Of a stretch of DNA of 64,000 nt, positions 13,021-41,945 are shown one piece after another (the first letter of the stretch is position 1; each line of letters begins with the position of its first letter). The DNA comes from Glandiceps talaboti (lineage: Eukaryota; Hemichordata; Enteropneusta; Spengelidae), in NCBI RefSeq assembly GCF_964340395.1, contig NC_135555.1:13580746-13644745 (forward strand). The letters run 5' to 3'. Made by a program: the position numbers and the translations under genes. The notes beneath the pieces were generated by a model that saw only the letters and a list, made by a program, of their open reading frames with translations, was not told the origin of the DNA and made no database searches.

Positions 13021-13153
13021 TAAATAGATTGTTTAAATAGCTTGACAGATTTGCTAATTTTTCAATACTGTGTAAATGTAGTTTTGTGGCCCAATCACAA
13101 ACCAGACTGTCTAGCATTAGAAACAAATTAGGAATCAGATTTAGAAAAAGATT

Positions 13154-13925
13154 AAGGCCCTTTATCTACATTTACATAGGTAGGTTCTAAGACCCTTTAT
13201 CTACATGTACATAGGTAGGTTCTAAGACCCTTTATCTACATGTACATAGGTAGGCCCTAAGACCCTTTATCTACATGTACATAGGTAGGGCCTAAGACCC
13301 TTTATCTACATGTACATAGGTAGGTTCTAAGACCCTTTATCTACATGTACATAGGTAGGTTCTAAGACCCTTTATCTACATGTACATAGGTAGGTCCTAA
13401 GACCCTTTATCTACATGTACATAGGTAGGCCCTAAGGCCCTTTATCTACATGTACATAGGTAGGTCCTAAGACCCTTTATCTACATGTACATAGGTAGGC
13501 CCTAAGGCCCTTTATCTACATGTACATAGGTAGGGCCTAAGACCCTTTATCTACATGTACATAGGTAGGTTCTAAGACCCTTTATCTACATGTACATAGG
13601 TAGGTCCTAAGACCCTTTATCTACATGTACATAGGTAGGGCCTAAGACCCTTTATCTACATGTACATAGGTAGGTCCTAAGACCCTTTATCTACATGTAC
13701 ATAGGTAGGCCCTAAGGCCCTTTATCTACATGTACATAGGTAGGGCCTAAGACCCTTTATCTACATGTACATAGGTAGGTCCTAAGACCCTTTATCTACA
13801 TGTACATAGGTAGGTCCTAAGGCCCTTTATCTACATGTACATAGGTAGGCCCTAAGGCCCTTTATCTACATGTACATAGGTAGGTCATAAGACCCTTTAT
13901 CTACATGTACATAGGTAGGCCCTAC
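13154..13925. repeat. 35-bp minisatellite, about 22 near-identical copies
   Basis: The unit is GACCCTTTATCTACATGTAC then ATAGGTAGG plus a variable dinucleotide and CTAA. Almost all variation is in that dinucleotide and in GACCC versus GGCCC. The CTACATGTACATAG core is nearly self-complementary. Confidence 0.97.
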
Positions 13926-13998
13926 TCTGTAGTCCTGATCACATTAGTATCCACTTCCTATATCCCTCTGGTGCCCCAATTCATTGCTATTAGCTCAT

Positions 13999-14350
13999 TT
14001 CAAGTTGTTGTTCAACGGCTCTGTACTATACAACCATGCAGAAACCAATAAGAAACTGTACATTCTACACTTTCAGATAGCAAGTTTAAATTGAATAGTT
14101 TCTTGCAACCTTTTATTGAAACAAAATAAACAAGTTAACTGCCACCATGCAGACCCGGGATGCAGATATCAAATGCAGACATCACCTTGTGTATCTGTGT
14201 TTAATAGTTGCAGTGCATTTAAGTGGTTGATTTCATGTATATTAAATGTGGTAAGAAATTGCTAACTTGCTATCTTAAATAGTGTAGAATATGCAGTTTC
14301 GTGTTGGTTTCTGCATGGTTGTATCAAACAGAGCAGTTGAACTTGAATTC
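13999..14350. mobile_element. MITE-like palindromic element, about 350 bp
   Basis: The left arm with ACAACCATGCAGAAACCAAT and later TAGCAAGTTTAAATT pairs with the right arm (AACTTGCTATCTTAAA, then GGTTTCTGCATGGTTGTAT). The outer TTCAAGTT and AACTTGAA also pair, giving arms of about 100 bp. No ORF. Confidence 0.85.
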
Positions 14351-15085
14351 AAACACACTGTATATCAATGTATGCAAAGTAAATAAAGAATAGTTATGTA
14401 ACTCAATCCTAATATTTCCTGCGGTTTGAAAAATTCAGAAATCTGTTTCCTATCTAAATGAAAATCATTTGCAATCAATACATCTAAGTGTAAAACGATA
14501 TTGAAGATGCAAAATATTGCATCTGTTGAAAAAATCATATTCTATTGGCTGGTTGGTTGTTGGCTATATGTGTGCTTTCAAGTTGATGGAATCACACTGC
14601 CATCTTCTACTTGATTTCAAATTACTGACTACAGAACTGAGTTTATTTGATTTGTTTAGTGGAAAGGCCCTGGTTTGATCCCTGGGGTAAGTGAACTCAC
14701 TGTACATGCTGTTGATTATCAAGTAGACAGTAGATGCAATTGTCATGTCGATCTACTCTCAGTGTGGATTAACATCTCCAACACTTGACACAAGGATTAC
14801 ATGGATATGTATCCCACGTCTTGTATTCACGAACTGTACAACATCTCCAGTTCTGCAAGACTCCAGTATGATTGTCTCTCTCTAGCTGTCTGTCTTTCGG
14901 TCCATCCGTCTATCACCGTCAATCTAAATATCTCTATCCATCTGTCTGTCTCTTTCCCATCACTTTTCCTTTCCGATACTCCCTCCCTTCCCCTTCCCTT
15001 TCTCTCCATGATCTGACCCCCCCCCCACCACTCTTTCTCACTCTCTGTATGACCCCACGTCCCATTCTCATCCCACGCTTCCCTC
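14351..15085. other. Gene-free sequence turning pyrimidine-rich
   Basis: No exon recognised. From about 14870 the plus strand becomes rich in CTCTCT and CTGTCT words leading into the (CT)n tract. Confidence 0.4.
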
Positions 15086-15094
15086 ACGCTCTCT

Positions 15095-15178
<84 letters not shown>
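15086..15178. repeat. (CT)n microsatellite
   Basis: An almost pure CT dinucleotide run of about 85 bp. Confidence 0.98.
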
Positions 15179-15820
15179 AATTCTACTCTGATTTTGATTT
15201 CTCAAGAAAAATATGCTTACCTTTCGATATCACAGAAGTTTCAAATCTTTACTTCGTAGTGAAAGAAACGCTTAGAGAGATTCGTGTTCTATCGATCGTG
15301 ACCCATCCACGATGTTAGCGACATCACTCTACGAATACACTGACGATATTTTGTGATTGTGTGCACCGCACGTAATAGCCTCGCTAATCGGACTGGAATA
15401 TGCGTCTTGTGGATAACACTACACCGAAATACTCATCGACTGAAGGTTTAACGATTTTGATGCACTGTGTTGACCCGGAAAATCGACTAAATTAAGTCAC
15501 GGAAAGGTGATCCATTCATTCCGTTGTTCAACTAGAGACACTTCTGCTACATCAACTCGATCGCATGCTTCGTTCCAGCGTATGACCCTTGACCCTAGCA
15601 GTGACCTATCCTGACCTGAATGCTAAAACTTTTCTGGGACAGTAAACTTCGGATAATTATGTGATATACTGATACTATATGTTTACCCCATCATCTTTAT
15701 GATTACAGTAAAAATCGACTGTTCATGAAATTGTACTTTTTAAGCCTAATTTTTCTCACGTACAGAAACATGGGACTGTAACCTCAAGAGGGCGCCCTTC
15801 CACGTTTCCTCGTCTACAAC
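15179..15820. other. CpG-richer gene-free stretch, possible promoter region
   Basis: CpG dinucleotides are clearly more frequent than in flanking DNA (for example around 15290-15560). It leads into the candidate exon at 15821. No defined promoter element was identified. Confidence 0.3.
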
Positions 15821-15869
15821 ATGCGGCTAGCGTCATTCCTGGAGTCGTTCCACGATCCTATAATTACAG
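15821..15869 (+). CDS. Possible first coding exon of an unidentified gene
   Basis: An ATG opens MRLASFLESFHDPIIT and ends at a good donor (ACAG followed by gtgagag). The 500 bases upstream are richer in CpG than the surroundings, as promoters often are. No downstream exon was found, and no family is recognised. It may be chance. Confidence 0.25.
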
Positions 15870-16397
15870 GTGAGAGAGGACGGGGGGGGGGGGGATTGGG
15901 ATGGGTCACTTTTTACAAATCGGTTCTCGTCGGAGGGCCATATTTTTTTTAATGGGATAAGGAGAGGGTCACATTTTACTCAAACTTATTTACACATAAC
16001 TTAACATTATTTTGTGATTTTTGCATCCCACCACAGCAGCCACTAGTTCTACGTCCCAATATTGGTTAGGGTTGGGGTTGGGGTTTAAGAGAAACGTAAC
16101 GTTAAGATTAAGGTTAGATTTAGAATTAGGTACTGTTATATATAATAATACTGCCCGACAACGTGAAAACCATGCAGTGAATCAACTGACAGTTGTCACA
16201 ATGATGTTAGAAGATGAGTTTAATAGTTTCAAAGGCGTAAAACGAGAACAGTTTGGCCCGGTAAGATAATAGGGATACTGGAGAAACCAACACTTGTGTA
16301 TATTGGACAGGTTCAGTTTTGTCACGTCCAATGAAGTTTACTATATAGTAACTGGTCATGGTCCCCTCGATTTGTTTATTGTCATTGCATATGCTAG

Positions 16398-16562
16398 GGC
16401 TGGGGTCAGAATTTACGGCGGGGTGGGGCTGGGAGTAATTGACTTCATTTCGGGGGGGGGGTGATATTTTTTGAAAACGCGAAGGGGGTGGGGCTGAGAA
16501 ATTTGTTTTGACCAAAATAATTTCTCTCCAGGGCCCCCCCGCTGTAAATTCTGACCCCAGCC
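16398..16562. repeat. Inverted repeat around a G-rich core
   Basis: GGCTGGGGTCAGAATTTAC at the left pairs with GTAAATTCTGACCCCAGCC at the right. The core holds several G tracts. Confidence 0.85.
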
Positions 16563-18133
16563 TAACCCGATCGGAAATTGTTGCCATTTTTAAATTCATA
16601 AATGACAATCCAGTAGTTCTATCATCATACGTACACACCTTTCTCAGTATATATTTGATTCCCTCACTGAAAAAAAAATGCTTCAGTGATAAGTTCTCCC
16701 CACTGTAAAACTTTTGGTGTGGTTCTATTGATGACTCCCACAGAGTTAATATTCTGGATAAAATCGGCGGTAATTGTTTTAATTATAATATCAGGTTGAT
16801 ACATTATCGCTTATACATGTACTATAAACTAATGATTAACACTGTGTGTATTACAGTGTGCTTACACTTTTTCATATATTTTTTTCCTGTATGATTGATT
16901 CTAAGTGCCCACTTCCCCATATAGTTTGCTATGCCAGACCAGTAAATATCCAGCGTTGCTAAAAAAATGACTATCATAAAAATTTGAATATGTGAATATT
17001 ATTAACATAAATGAATACCAATTACCCAAGATTCATACAGGAGAAATGATGTTGGCTTGGTGTTTCACCCACATGACATATGTTTTTGATAGATACATTT
17101 CAACTCCGACCTAACAGTAACACAGACACAGCACACAAAGCAGGATCCTTTGTCCAATCACATTGAAAAGTGATAAAACATCAACTTTCCTTAACAGTGT
17201 AGTAGAAACAAGGCTTCTGCTGAAAAATGCACATGGACTAGCTGACTTCAATTATTTACTTTCCAAGTGATAATCAACATGGTAACTTAATATCTACTTC
17301 TACATCGCCACTGTATTTGGCACACATATACAATAACTATTGTCTCTTTTGCAATAATTTTGCAGTTGTCTGAGTGTGTAAAATATGTCAAGTCACACAA
17401 GTGAAACACCAACAAGGCAACATCATTTGCATTACTCTGTAAGTTTTACGGTTGGACAAATCGTGTCCCTTTCTTGTTGGCGATAATAGTATAAAAATAA
17501 GCCTCTAATACTTCGCATGTAAGCATGACAAATGCTGCATCTATTGACTATAGTACTGTTACTATTACTACAAAACCGCTACTGCTACTACCACAGTAAG
17601 TGCTGTTGCCATTCATTGCTACCAGCGTAGTTGATATCCTGTTACCAGGGGGTGTAACTCTAGTTCATCTATTATCCATCTTAAGAACGAAAAGTGTTCA
17701 GTCTATAGGCCTAAACTACCAGGCAAAACACTTTGGTTTTTCTTTCTTGGCATATATTACTAACATCCGTTGCCATTCTCTCTACTGATAATGTTGCCAA
17801 GTGAAAAGTGTGTTACGGATACGTTACTTGTGTATAAATAATATCATTAACTTGGGTAACGTAATTACAAATCCAATCAAAAAATCACAAAAATGTCACT
17901 ACACCAACAGATAAAGCAAAATGTGTGATGGTCAATACTCTTGCTCATTTGTCGCCATGGTGATCTTGTCGCCATGGTGACCCGTATGGTGGTAGAACAA
18001 GATTCAAAGGTCATGGATCACAGGATTTTCCATGAAGATTTAAGGATTTTTTCAGCGGCAAAAAAATGGCAATATCGACAGCGGTATATTATAATAGTTC
18101 TGTGACCTACAGTTAAAAGCCATCTTGGCAGTA
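16563..18133. other. Gene-free sequence
   Basis: No exon recognised. A short duplication, TGTCGCCATGGTGA, occurs twice near 17950-17980. Confidence 0.35.
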
Positions 18134-18310
18134 ATGATTGCTGTAGTTCTAAAATTTGTTTACGTAATGCTGAGCTGCGTTGTGTTGACGATTGCTTCAG
18201 TGATGTTCAGCATTGTATCGTTAGTAAGAGTAGAATTCATCATATCAACCACTTCCGTTCCTTCGTACAGAATACCTACGGATAAAATGAACACGGAGAA
18301 CATTGGGTAA
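18134..18310 (+). CDS. Small ORF resembling the N terminus of a type II membrane protein
   Basis: There are 58 codons, starting MIAVVLKFVYVMLSCVVL. One long hydrophobic segment (about residues 1-33) is followed by a polar, Ser/Thr-rich stretch, the layout of a signal anchor plus stem. A possible donor (gtaatgg) lies just before the stop, so it could be the first exon of a longer gene. No partner exon is seen before the minus-strand SLC28 gene begins. Coding status is uncertain. Confidence 0.25.
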   Translation: MIAVVLKFVYVMLSCVVLTIASVMFSIVSLVRVEFIISTTSVPSYRIPTDKMNTENIG

Positions 18311-19023
18311 TGGATTTAAATCGTTAGTATGGTATAAAATAAAACTGAGAGTTGAAGTCCATATAACCTAATATGCTATAATACATTGCATAATTGCACG
18401 TATATGCTAACTCTTCGCCCGCCCCTTGTTTGCAACTTGGCTTCAACTGTTCCTAATTGGGACTTGAATTATTAACAGATTCGTAGATTCTCATAATTTT
18501 AGCATATGAATCGAACGATTAATATATTGACAATTTTACTCGCAAAAAAGTCTGAGAAAGTTTAAAGGACAAACAATATAATGAAAATGGCAACATAGTG
18601 AGCGACTGGTCAATCAAGGGCGAGATCAAATCAGACGAATGCATTTTGTTTATGCAGGGAAGTCTCTCAGTATTCAAGAGATCTCACGAGATATCAAACT
18701 TTGGAAATTGTGATCCTTCCTATATCCTATATATACATAATTTTAGACGTGGGATAATTAGAAATTATTCCCTAATTTTTTTGTTACTACTCATCTAGCG
18801 ACTCGTATAGTAATGACAAACGAGTATTTTCTGGCTGAATTATGAAAAATATAGAGGAATAATATAATTATTCCTCTCCAAGCATATACATTTTGTAAGT
18901 TATGAAAAATCGGGGAAACTTATAGTAATTTGGGACGTTTGGATTCGATCACCGCAAACCCAGTGACATAGATACAGGATTTGTGAAGTGCAACGACCAG
19001 GGAATACAATCCACATTTTCTTT
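18311..19023. other. Gene-free sequence downstream of the SLC28-like gene
   Basis: AT-rich, with no clear exon. It would hold the 3' UTR of the minus-strand SLC28 gene. Confidence 0.35.
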
Positions 19024-27554
<8,531 letters not shown>

Positions 27555-27566
27555 TTTGAGTTGCGT

Positions 27567-29759
27567 CCTAAAATTATCAAAACCAACATAAACAATTGCT
27601 ATTCTCTAATTAATTCTGTCTATAATGTTGACATTGTACGAGGTAAACTATATAGTTGCTAGTGCGGCTCCAAATAAGATAAATTGCAGAAAAGTAGTTG
27701 AGTCTGATGATAGCTGCGGTTGACTTGTTTCTTCACAGGGGTCAACTGCAACTCCGTGGTTGACTGACACGAATAAAGCTAATCACCCCCACTGATCTCC
27801 CGTCAATATTGATAATCTATCACGAGATAATGTATTTGTTTAAGATTATCGGGGCGAATATTTTACATGATATCTCAGACCTTTAGGGGTAAACCATTTG
27901 ATTAGGGGGGGGCTGAAAGATTTTCGAGAAAAATAATTGTCCAAAAGTAGGGAAAAAATATGCTGACCAACTCAAGACAGAAAAACTGATGGCAAATGCT
28001 GAAACAAACCGAAACACTACCATCAAATCAAAGTACTAAAAATACTGGTTTATCCCTTAGTGGTCTGCGATGATATCGACGTAAGATACGGGAGGGACGA
28101 CCATTACTGATCAAGGCAACCCGGACTGGTCTTCTCTGCTGGAATGATACGCAACCCGAACTGAATGTAAACAAGTACACAAAACATGACATTAATACAT
28201 ATGTGTACCGGTCGCTCACCCAGGACTGTGTCTCCTAAAGACAGCGGACATAACTTCTTTCTAGAATGGCCTTGAATACAATACAATACAATGCAATGGG
28301 ATGTCCTTAGCAACCATTTGCTCCTATATAACTTCAACAATTGGTACATATTTAAAATATATTTATAACTTGGTATTAACTCGAAATGATTGACAACGTT
28401 CTCTAGATAAGTAGATACTAAGGTCAGGTAGACTCAGTTCGGATGGACAAAAGAAAAACGAAACAAATAGTAACAGTCTGCATAGTTGGTGTTGACAATA
28501 TAACCTTTACTTGACCTTATCTTCAAAATGAGCTAACGTCGTATTATTGCCCCTTTGTCTCGTCTCCATGACGATGCACCGCCCTGTTTTCAGACGCTGT
28601 AAATGTCACGTTTTTACATAATGAGTTTACTGTCCTATAACCACAACAAAACTGTTTATCAATATTTCTACATACCACTCGCTCTCACAACGTTCATTAA
28701 TACTCACACCTGAGGAACGTACCTCCCTGACTTTGCGATCCAACACGTGTTATCAACGTGCGAGCTAATATTATGCTATCAGTTTTACATTGAGTGCACA
28801 CCCATCCCTACCCTAATTGCTACTTTACCAAGTGATGCAAGGCGTCTGAGATTCCAGGTACTTTGTTTTTAAGCGTTTTCATATTAATTACTGTCAAGCG
28901 ACGAGAACCTCCGAGTCTCTGGACGGACTGCTGCATGGTGTTCCAATAACCCCAGTCTGACAAGTGCAATATAACTTACCTGAATACAGAATAAGTGTAC
29001 GATTATGTCAGTCGGGGTATGGATGTATTCATGTTGTTGTACATGTCCAGTCTAAAGTCCAGCTACAGGTATACACAGTACGTATACATATGTCATATAG
29101 TTTAGGTAGTTGTAAGTGTTGTTAGGAGGTCGCCTCAGCTATTGAATTCGTTTGCCCCTAGCACGATACACTCTGAACCCAAGGGCAGCAGCAACGACGT
29201 GTGTAATGATACATAAACAAGTCTTCGGGACACACCTCAAAGTACAACAGACATGCAGGTACTTTTTTCCATCCAGGTCAATTTCTGAATTCGCCCTACG
29301 AGATACTTAGGGACCATTGTGTTTAAACGCTGTAAATGTCACATTTACATATGAGTTGGAAGACGACACACTATTGAAAACAAGTAGTAAATTCACACGG
29401 TTGCAATTTGGAATTGAACACGTGTCTTCTGAAAATTACCCACCCCACCAAAAGTCAAAAATGCCACAAGTAAAGACCACATTGACCAAACTGACATGGC
29501 CCCGCCCTATCCACATTGTTGAAAACGATGTTACTATAGCAACATTTGAATATAATTGAACATTATTCTTTTAAGAGCATAACTTATTTTTTGGACAGGT
29601 ATAATTTTTCATTTCTGTACATGTTAATCTGAAATCCATGTGTGTATCATTTCTAAGGTTATCTCAGTACACAGCATATACGTCTATATGCGACTCATTA
29701 CGTGTAATTCATCAAAATTAGGCACCACATAATTAGGAAAATAGTTGATAAAACACAAT
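27567..29759. other. Region upstream of the SLC28-like coding sequence
   Basis: It probably holds the 5' UTR intron and promoter of the SLC28 gene. A phrase CGCTGTAAATGTCAC followed by TTTACATA(A)TGAGTT occurs at about 28597 and again at about 29328. No coding exon is supported. Confidence 0.4.
28980..29080 (-). other. Possible 5' untranslated exon of the SLC28-like gene
   Basis: On the minus strand a strong donor, TTCAG followed by gtaagt, lies at 28979. It could splice to the AG acceptor near 27567 just upstream of the SLC28 start codon. This is inferred only from the two splice sites; the 5' limit given is arbitrary. Confidence 0.25.
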
Positions 29760-30790
29760 AAAGTAAATCATCTTCTAATAAAGCTACCTATGGTACACAA
29801 ACCCGTGTGTGATAAGTAAACTATCTTCTAATAAAGCTATCTATGGTACACAAACCCGTGTGTGATAAGTAAACTATCTTCTAATAAAGCTATCTATGGT
29901 ACACAAACCAGTGTGTGGTAAGTGAGCTATCTTCTAATAAAGCTACCTACGGTACACAAACCCGCTTGTGGTAAGTGAGCTATCTTCTTATAAGCTACCT
30001 ATGGTACACAAACCCGTGTGTGGTAAGTGAGCTATCTTCTTATAAGCTACCTATGGTACACAAACCCGTGTGTGGTAAGTGAGCTATCTTCTTATAAAGC
30101 TACCTATGGTACACAAACCCGCTTGTGGTAAGTGAGCTATCTTCTTATAAGCTACCTACGGTACACAAACCCGTGTGTGGTAAGTGAGCTATCTTCTTAT
30201 AAAGCTACCTATGGTACACAAACCCGTGTGTGGTAAGTGAGCTATCTTCTAATAAAGCTACCTACGGTACACAAACCCGTGTGTGGTAAGTGAGCTATCT
30301 TCTAATAAAGCTACCTACGGTACACAAACCCGCTTGTGGTAAGTGAGCTATCTTCTTATAAGCTACCTACGGTACACAAACCCGTGTGTGGTAAGTGAGC
30401 TATCTTCTAATAAAGCTACCTATGGTACACAAACCCGTGTGTGGTAAGTGAGCTATCTTCTAATAAAGCTACCTATGGTACACAAACCCGTGTGTGGTAA
30501 GTGAGCTATCTTCTAATAAAGCTACCTACGGTACACAAACCCGTGTGTGGTAAGTGAGCTATCTTCTAATAAAGCTACCTACGGTACACAAACCCGCTTG
30601 TGGTAAGTGAGCTATCTTCTAATAAAGCTACCTACGGTACACAAACCCGCTTGTGGTAAGTAAACTATCTTCTGATAAAGCTACCTATGGTACACAAACC
30701 CGTGTGTGGTAAGTGAGCTATCTTCTTATAAAGCTACCTATGGTACACAAACCCGTGTGTGGTAAGTAAACTATCTTGAACTAAAGCTAT
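29760..30790. repeat. 53-bp minisatellite, about 19 copies, between the two transporter genes
   Basis: The unit runs GCTACCTATGGTACACAAAC, CCGTGTGTGGTAAGTGAGCT, then ATCTTCTAATAAA. Variants are CTATGG/CTACGG, GTGTGTG/GCTTGTG and CTAATAAAG/CTTATAAG. Each unit carries a GGTAAGTGAG 5' splice-site-like word, and many carry AATAAA. Confidence 0.97.
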
Positions 30791-31218
30791 CTATACTAAA
30801 GCTTCTTAAATACAGAGAGTACAGGATGGGGTATCCGATCCCGCAATATTGCTATTGCACATTTAGTTTATTTATAGATGCCATTAACCATAGAATGAAG
30901 GACTGTGCAGCTTGACAGTTACAGACTAATATATATACTTAGCCATTGACTGATTGCTGTCGTTTTTATGCAATATATAGGTATATGACTACTAGGTTAA
31001 ATGTCTGGCCAAAGTTCGACACTTAAATAGCGGCATACATTATTAAAAAAATACAAATCATGCCCCACTACCCGATGTTACGGTCTACTCGACCTAATGG
31101 AAATCTAAGTTACAATAAATTATTCTAGATCTGCCTGTGTCGAACCAGTAGCGTACACTTTAAATACAAGACCGTCAATCTGAAGTCCTATAATATTTGA
31201 TATTAAGTCAGGTGTCTC

Positions 31219-31284
<66 letters not shown>

Positions 31285-31520
31285 GGATGTGGATGAGGAT
31301 GTTATTATTCTACGAATTGTCATAAAATGGCCAAATTTTAGCTATACTTTTATAACTGCCCGGTTTGAATATACCAATAAATATTTGCTCTGCTAAGCAG
31401 ACAGGTTGTAAATAAAAGCTTAGCTGTCACAAATTCTTGTTTTATTGCTTTGTTTATAATACAAGACGAGAACTTAGTTGAAAACAGCTTCTAATACATT
31501 GTGTTGTGTGTTATATCACT
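30791..31520. other. Upstream region of the SLC5A8-like gene
   Basis: It holds a (GAT)n run and the likely promoter. TTTATAATA near 31451 is a possible TATA-like word about 70 nt before the ATG; this is weak evidence. Confidence 0.3.
31220..31285. repeat. (GAT)n microsatellite
   Basis: More than 20 GAT units, 235 bp upstream of the SLC5A8-like start codon. The minus-strand poly-Ser frame over it is not a gene. Confidence 0.97.
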
Positions 31521-40252
<8,732 letters not shown>

Positions 40253-40265
40253 AATAGACCTGTTG

Positions 40266-40556
40266 CCGGTTCCAAGATGCATTGCGCTTCTCTCCATATA
40301 ATGCCATGGATTGTGTATGCGCTGGTGGATTTGCAGGGGGGTGGTTGTCACCTGACCGTACCCTGGGTTCACCCATAAAATCCCTCTCTGTCATTGATGG
40401 CGTTTAGTCTTTGTTCTACAAAATCACTCATAATTAAAGAGGTCAACATGTCTTCCATTATATGAAAATGTTATTTCAAACGTAATAAAGACAAAACAAG
40501 ACTAAATGTAACAACGTAAGCGACGTCCTCTTGTGCGCAATGCATCTTGGAACCGG
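40266..40556. mobile_element. Inverted-repeat element with perfect 22-bp ends in the SLC5 3' UTR
   Basis: The left end starts CCGGTTCCAAGATGCATTGC (40266-40287) and its exact reverse complement is 40535-40556. The interior is non-coding and includes AATAAA. It lies 13 bases after the stop codon. Confidence 0.8.
40484..40489 (+). terminator. Poly(A) signal AATAAA, likely for the SLC5A8-like gene
   Basis: AATAAA lies 232 nt after the SLC5A8-like stop codon and is the first canonical hexamer I see there. It falls inside the inverted-repeat element 40266-40556. Confidence 0.5.
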
Positions 40557-41026
40557 ACGAATATCGACTTTTGGAGCCGCTTGGCGTTGGAAACTACTTT
40601 CACAGAATGTGATTAAAAGTCAGTCACGTGATATTAGGTGAGCGGTGTACATTTTACGGGCCGAGGACAAAAATGTCGTTTAATAGGCATATATAATGGG
40701 AACTGTTGAATTATCAAACAAACCGTCCAAGCAATCAGGCAGTGGTCAGTAACTCTTGATCTTGTTGATATGAAACAATATTTATACTAAAAAAAAACAA
40801 AACGGATATTTCTCAATATGCACATTTTGAGAAGTCACGTGATCATTTTATGGGTTGCATGCATACTTCGATCAATTGCTAAAGTTTTTAAAGAACACAG
40901 TATCTTCCTTATCAATCACATACAATATATACAAAATTTACTACACTTCTTTTCGTTGTCTATCTTTTTTTGGCACGTGACTTTAGAAATGATAATTTAT
41001 GGCATTTCCACATTAAAAGTATCTTA

Positions 41027-41153
41027 ATGTGGCCATATTATGAGGATTGGGTGCTTATTTTGGATTTGTATTTTATAAAACAATTTTATCCTGAAAAATC
41101 AATGTGAAACTGCATAGAACAAGTCTGTGTTTGTATGTAACTCAATAGACTCA
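41027..41153. mobile_element. One-arm relative of the 9663-10007 palindromic element
   Basis: It shares TGAGGATTGGGT, TTTTATAAAACAA, GAAAAATCAATGTGAAAC and CAAGTCTGTGTTTGTA with the left arm, but lacks the right arm. Confidence 0.8.
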
Positions 41154-41811
41154 AAATGTCAGTTAGGATAGGCTATAATGAATACAAAGTAAAGAGACAT
41201 GGACAAAGTAGAAATCACGACTAAACAGTTGAAGTGTGTAGGTCTCAGACCAATATATAGAGTGCCTAGTCTGGAATTAGGTCTACGTGGTACAGGCCTG
41301 GAGTTAATTGAATAATAACCTTTGGTGGTTTCACTTACCACTAGTATCAACTGATGGGCGGCCTGACTAATTATCCACATATGGTAAGTCTGACACCATA
41401 TACACCGAAGACTATCAGACCAAAAAAGACATTTACAAAGCAACGGTAGAACAATTATCAATTAGGTGGCGAGACTCACTTCACAGTATATCACTCTCTT
41501 GATGCATTGATGACAAAATATTAATGAAGTAAATATTTATTGGTGAAACAATAACAACAAATAAGGTGGCAAAGACAGAAAAAAAAACAGACAAGCCATC
41601 ATTGGTCACACGTAATTTACAAAATGTATTAAAACGATTACAAATTGACAGCGAACTACAAAATATTCAATATGTACTCCAGGTATTTGTGATTATTGTG
41701 ATAGGAAATTATTTTTAGTACTGTACAATAGCAATCGATTGGCCATTAAAAAAACACATATTTTACTTCGGTAAATGTACAATGCACACGTACGTGAACG
41801 ACAAGGACACA

Positions 41812-41841
41812 TCTTTCGTGTTCTATCTGGCAGTGCGTCTT
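41812..41841. repeat. 30-bp exact copy of 42279-42308 (3' end of the 463-aa CDS)
   Basis: It begins TCTTTCGTGTTCTATCTGGC and is identical over 30 nt to the segment coding the basic tail of the minus-strand gene. Confidence 0.9.
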
Positions 41842-41856
41842 TGTATGTCATCTATC

Positions 41857-41945
41857 TAGCTCTGGATGTATTGCTACGGTGTTGTCGATACTCTTAGTAC
41901 CGTAGAGGTGTAAGAACATTGTGCGTAGCAATATATCCAGAGCTA
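41857..41945. repeat. Short inverted repeat, 22-nt arms
   Basis: TAGCTCTGGATGTATTGCTA (41857 on) pairs with TAGCAATATATCCAGAGCTA (to 41945) with one mismatch, around a 45-nt loop. Confidence 0.85.

Noticed and set aside
13154-13925. CRISPR-like regular repeats
   Set aside because: Units are directly adjacent with no unique spacers and the genome is animal; it is a minisatellite.
14872-15318. 148-codon frame across the CT tract
   Set aside because: Low-complexity poly SL, no similarity recognised.
16050-16130. Telomere-like GGTTAGGGTTGGGGTTGGGG phrase
   Set aside because: Only a few degenerate units in an internal position; no array of TTAGGG, so not a telomere or a clear interstitial telomere.
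31120-31323. Poly-Ser frame on the minus strand
   Set aside because: GAT trinucleotide repeat read backwards.
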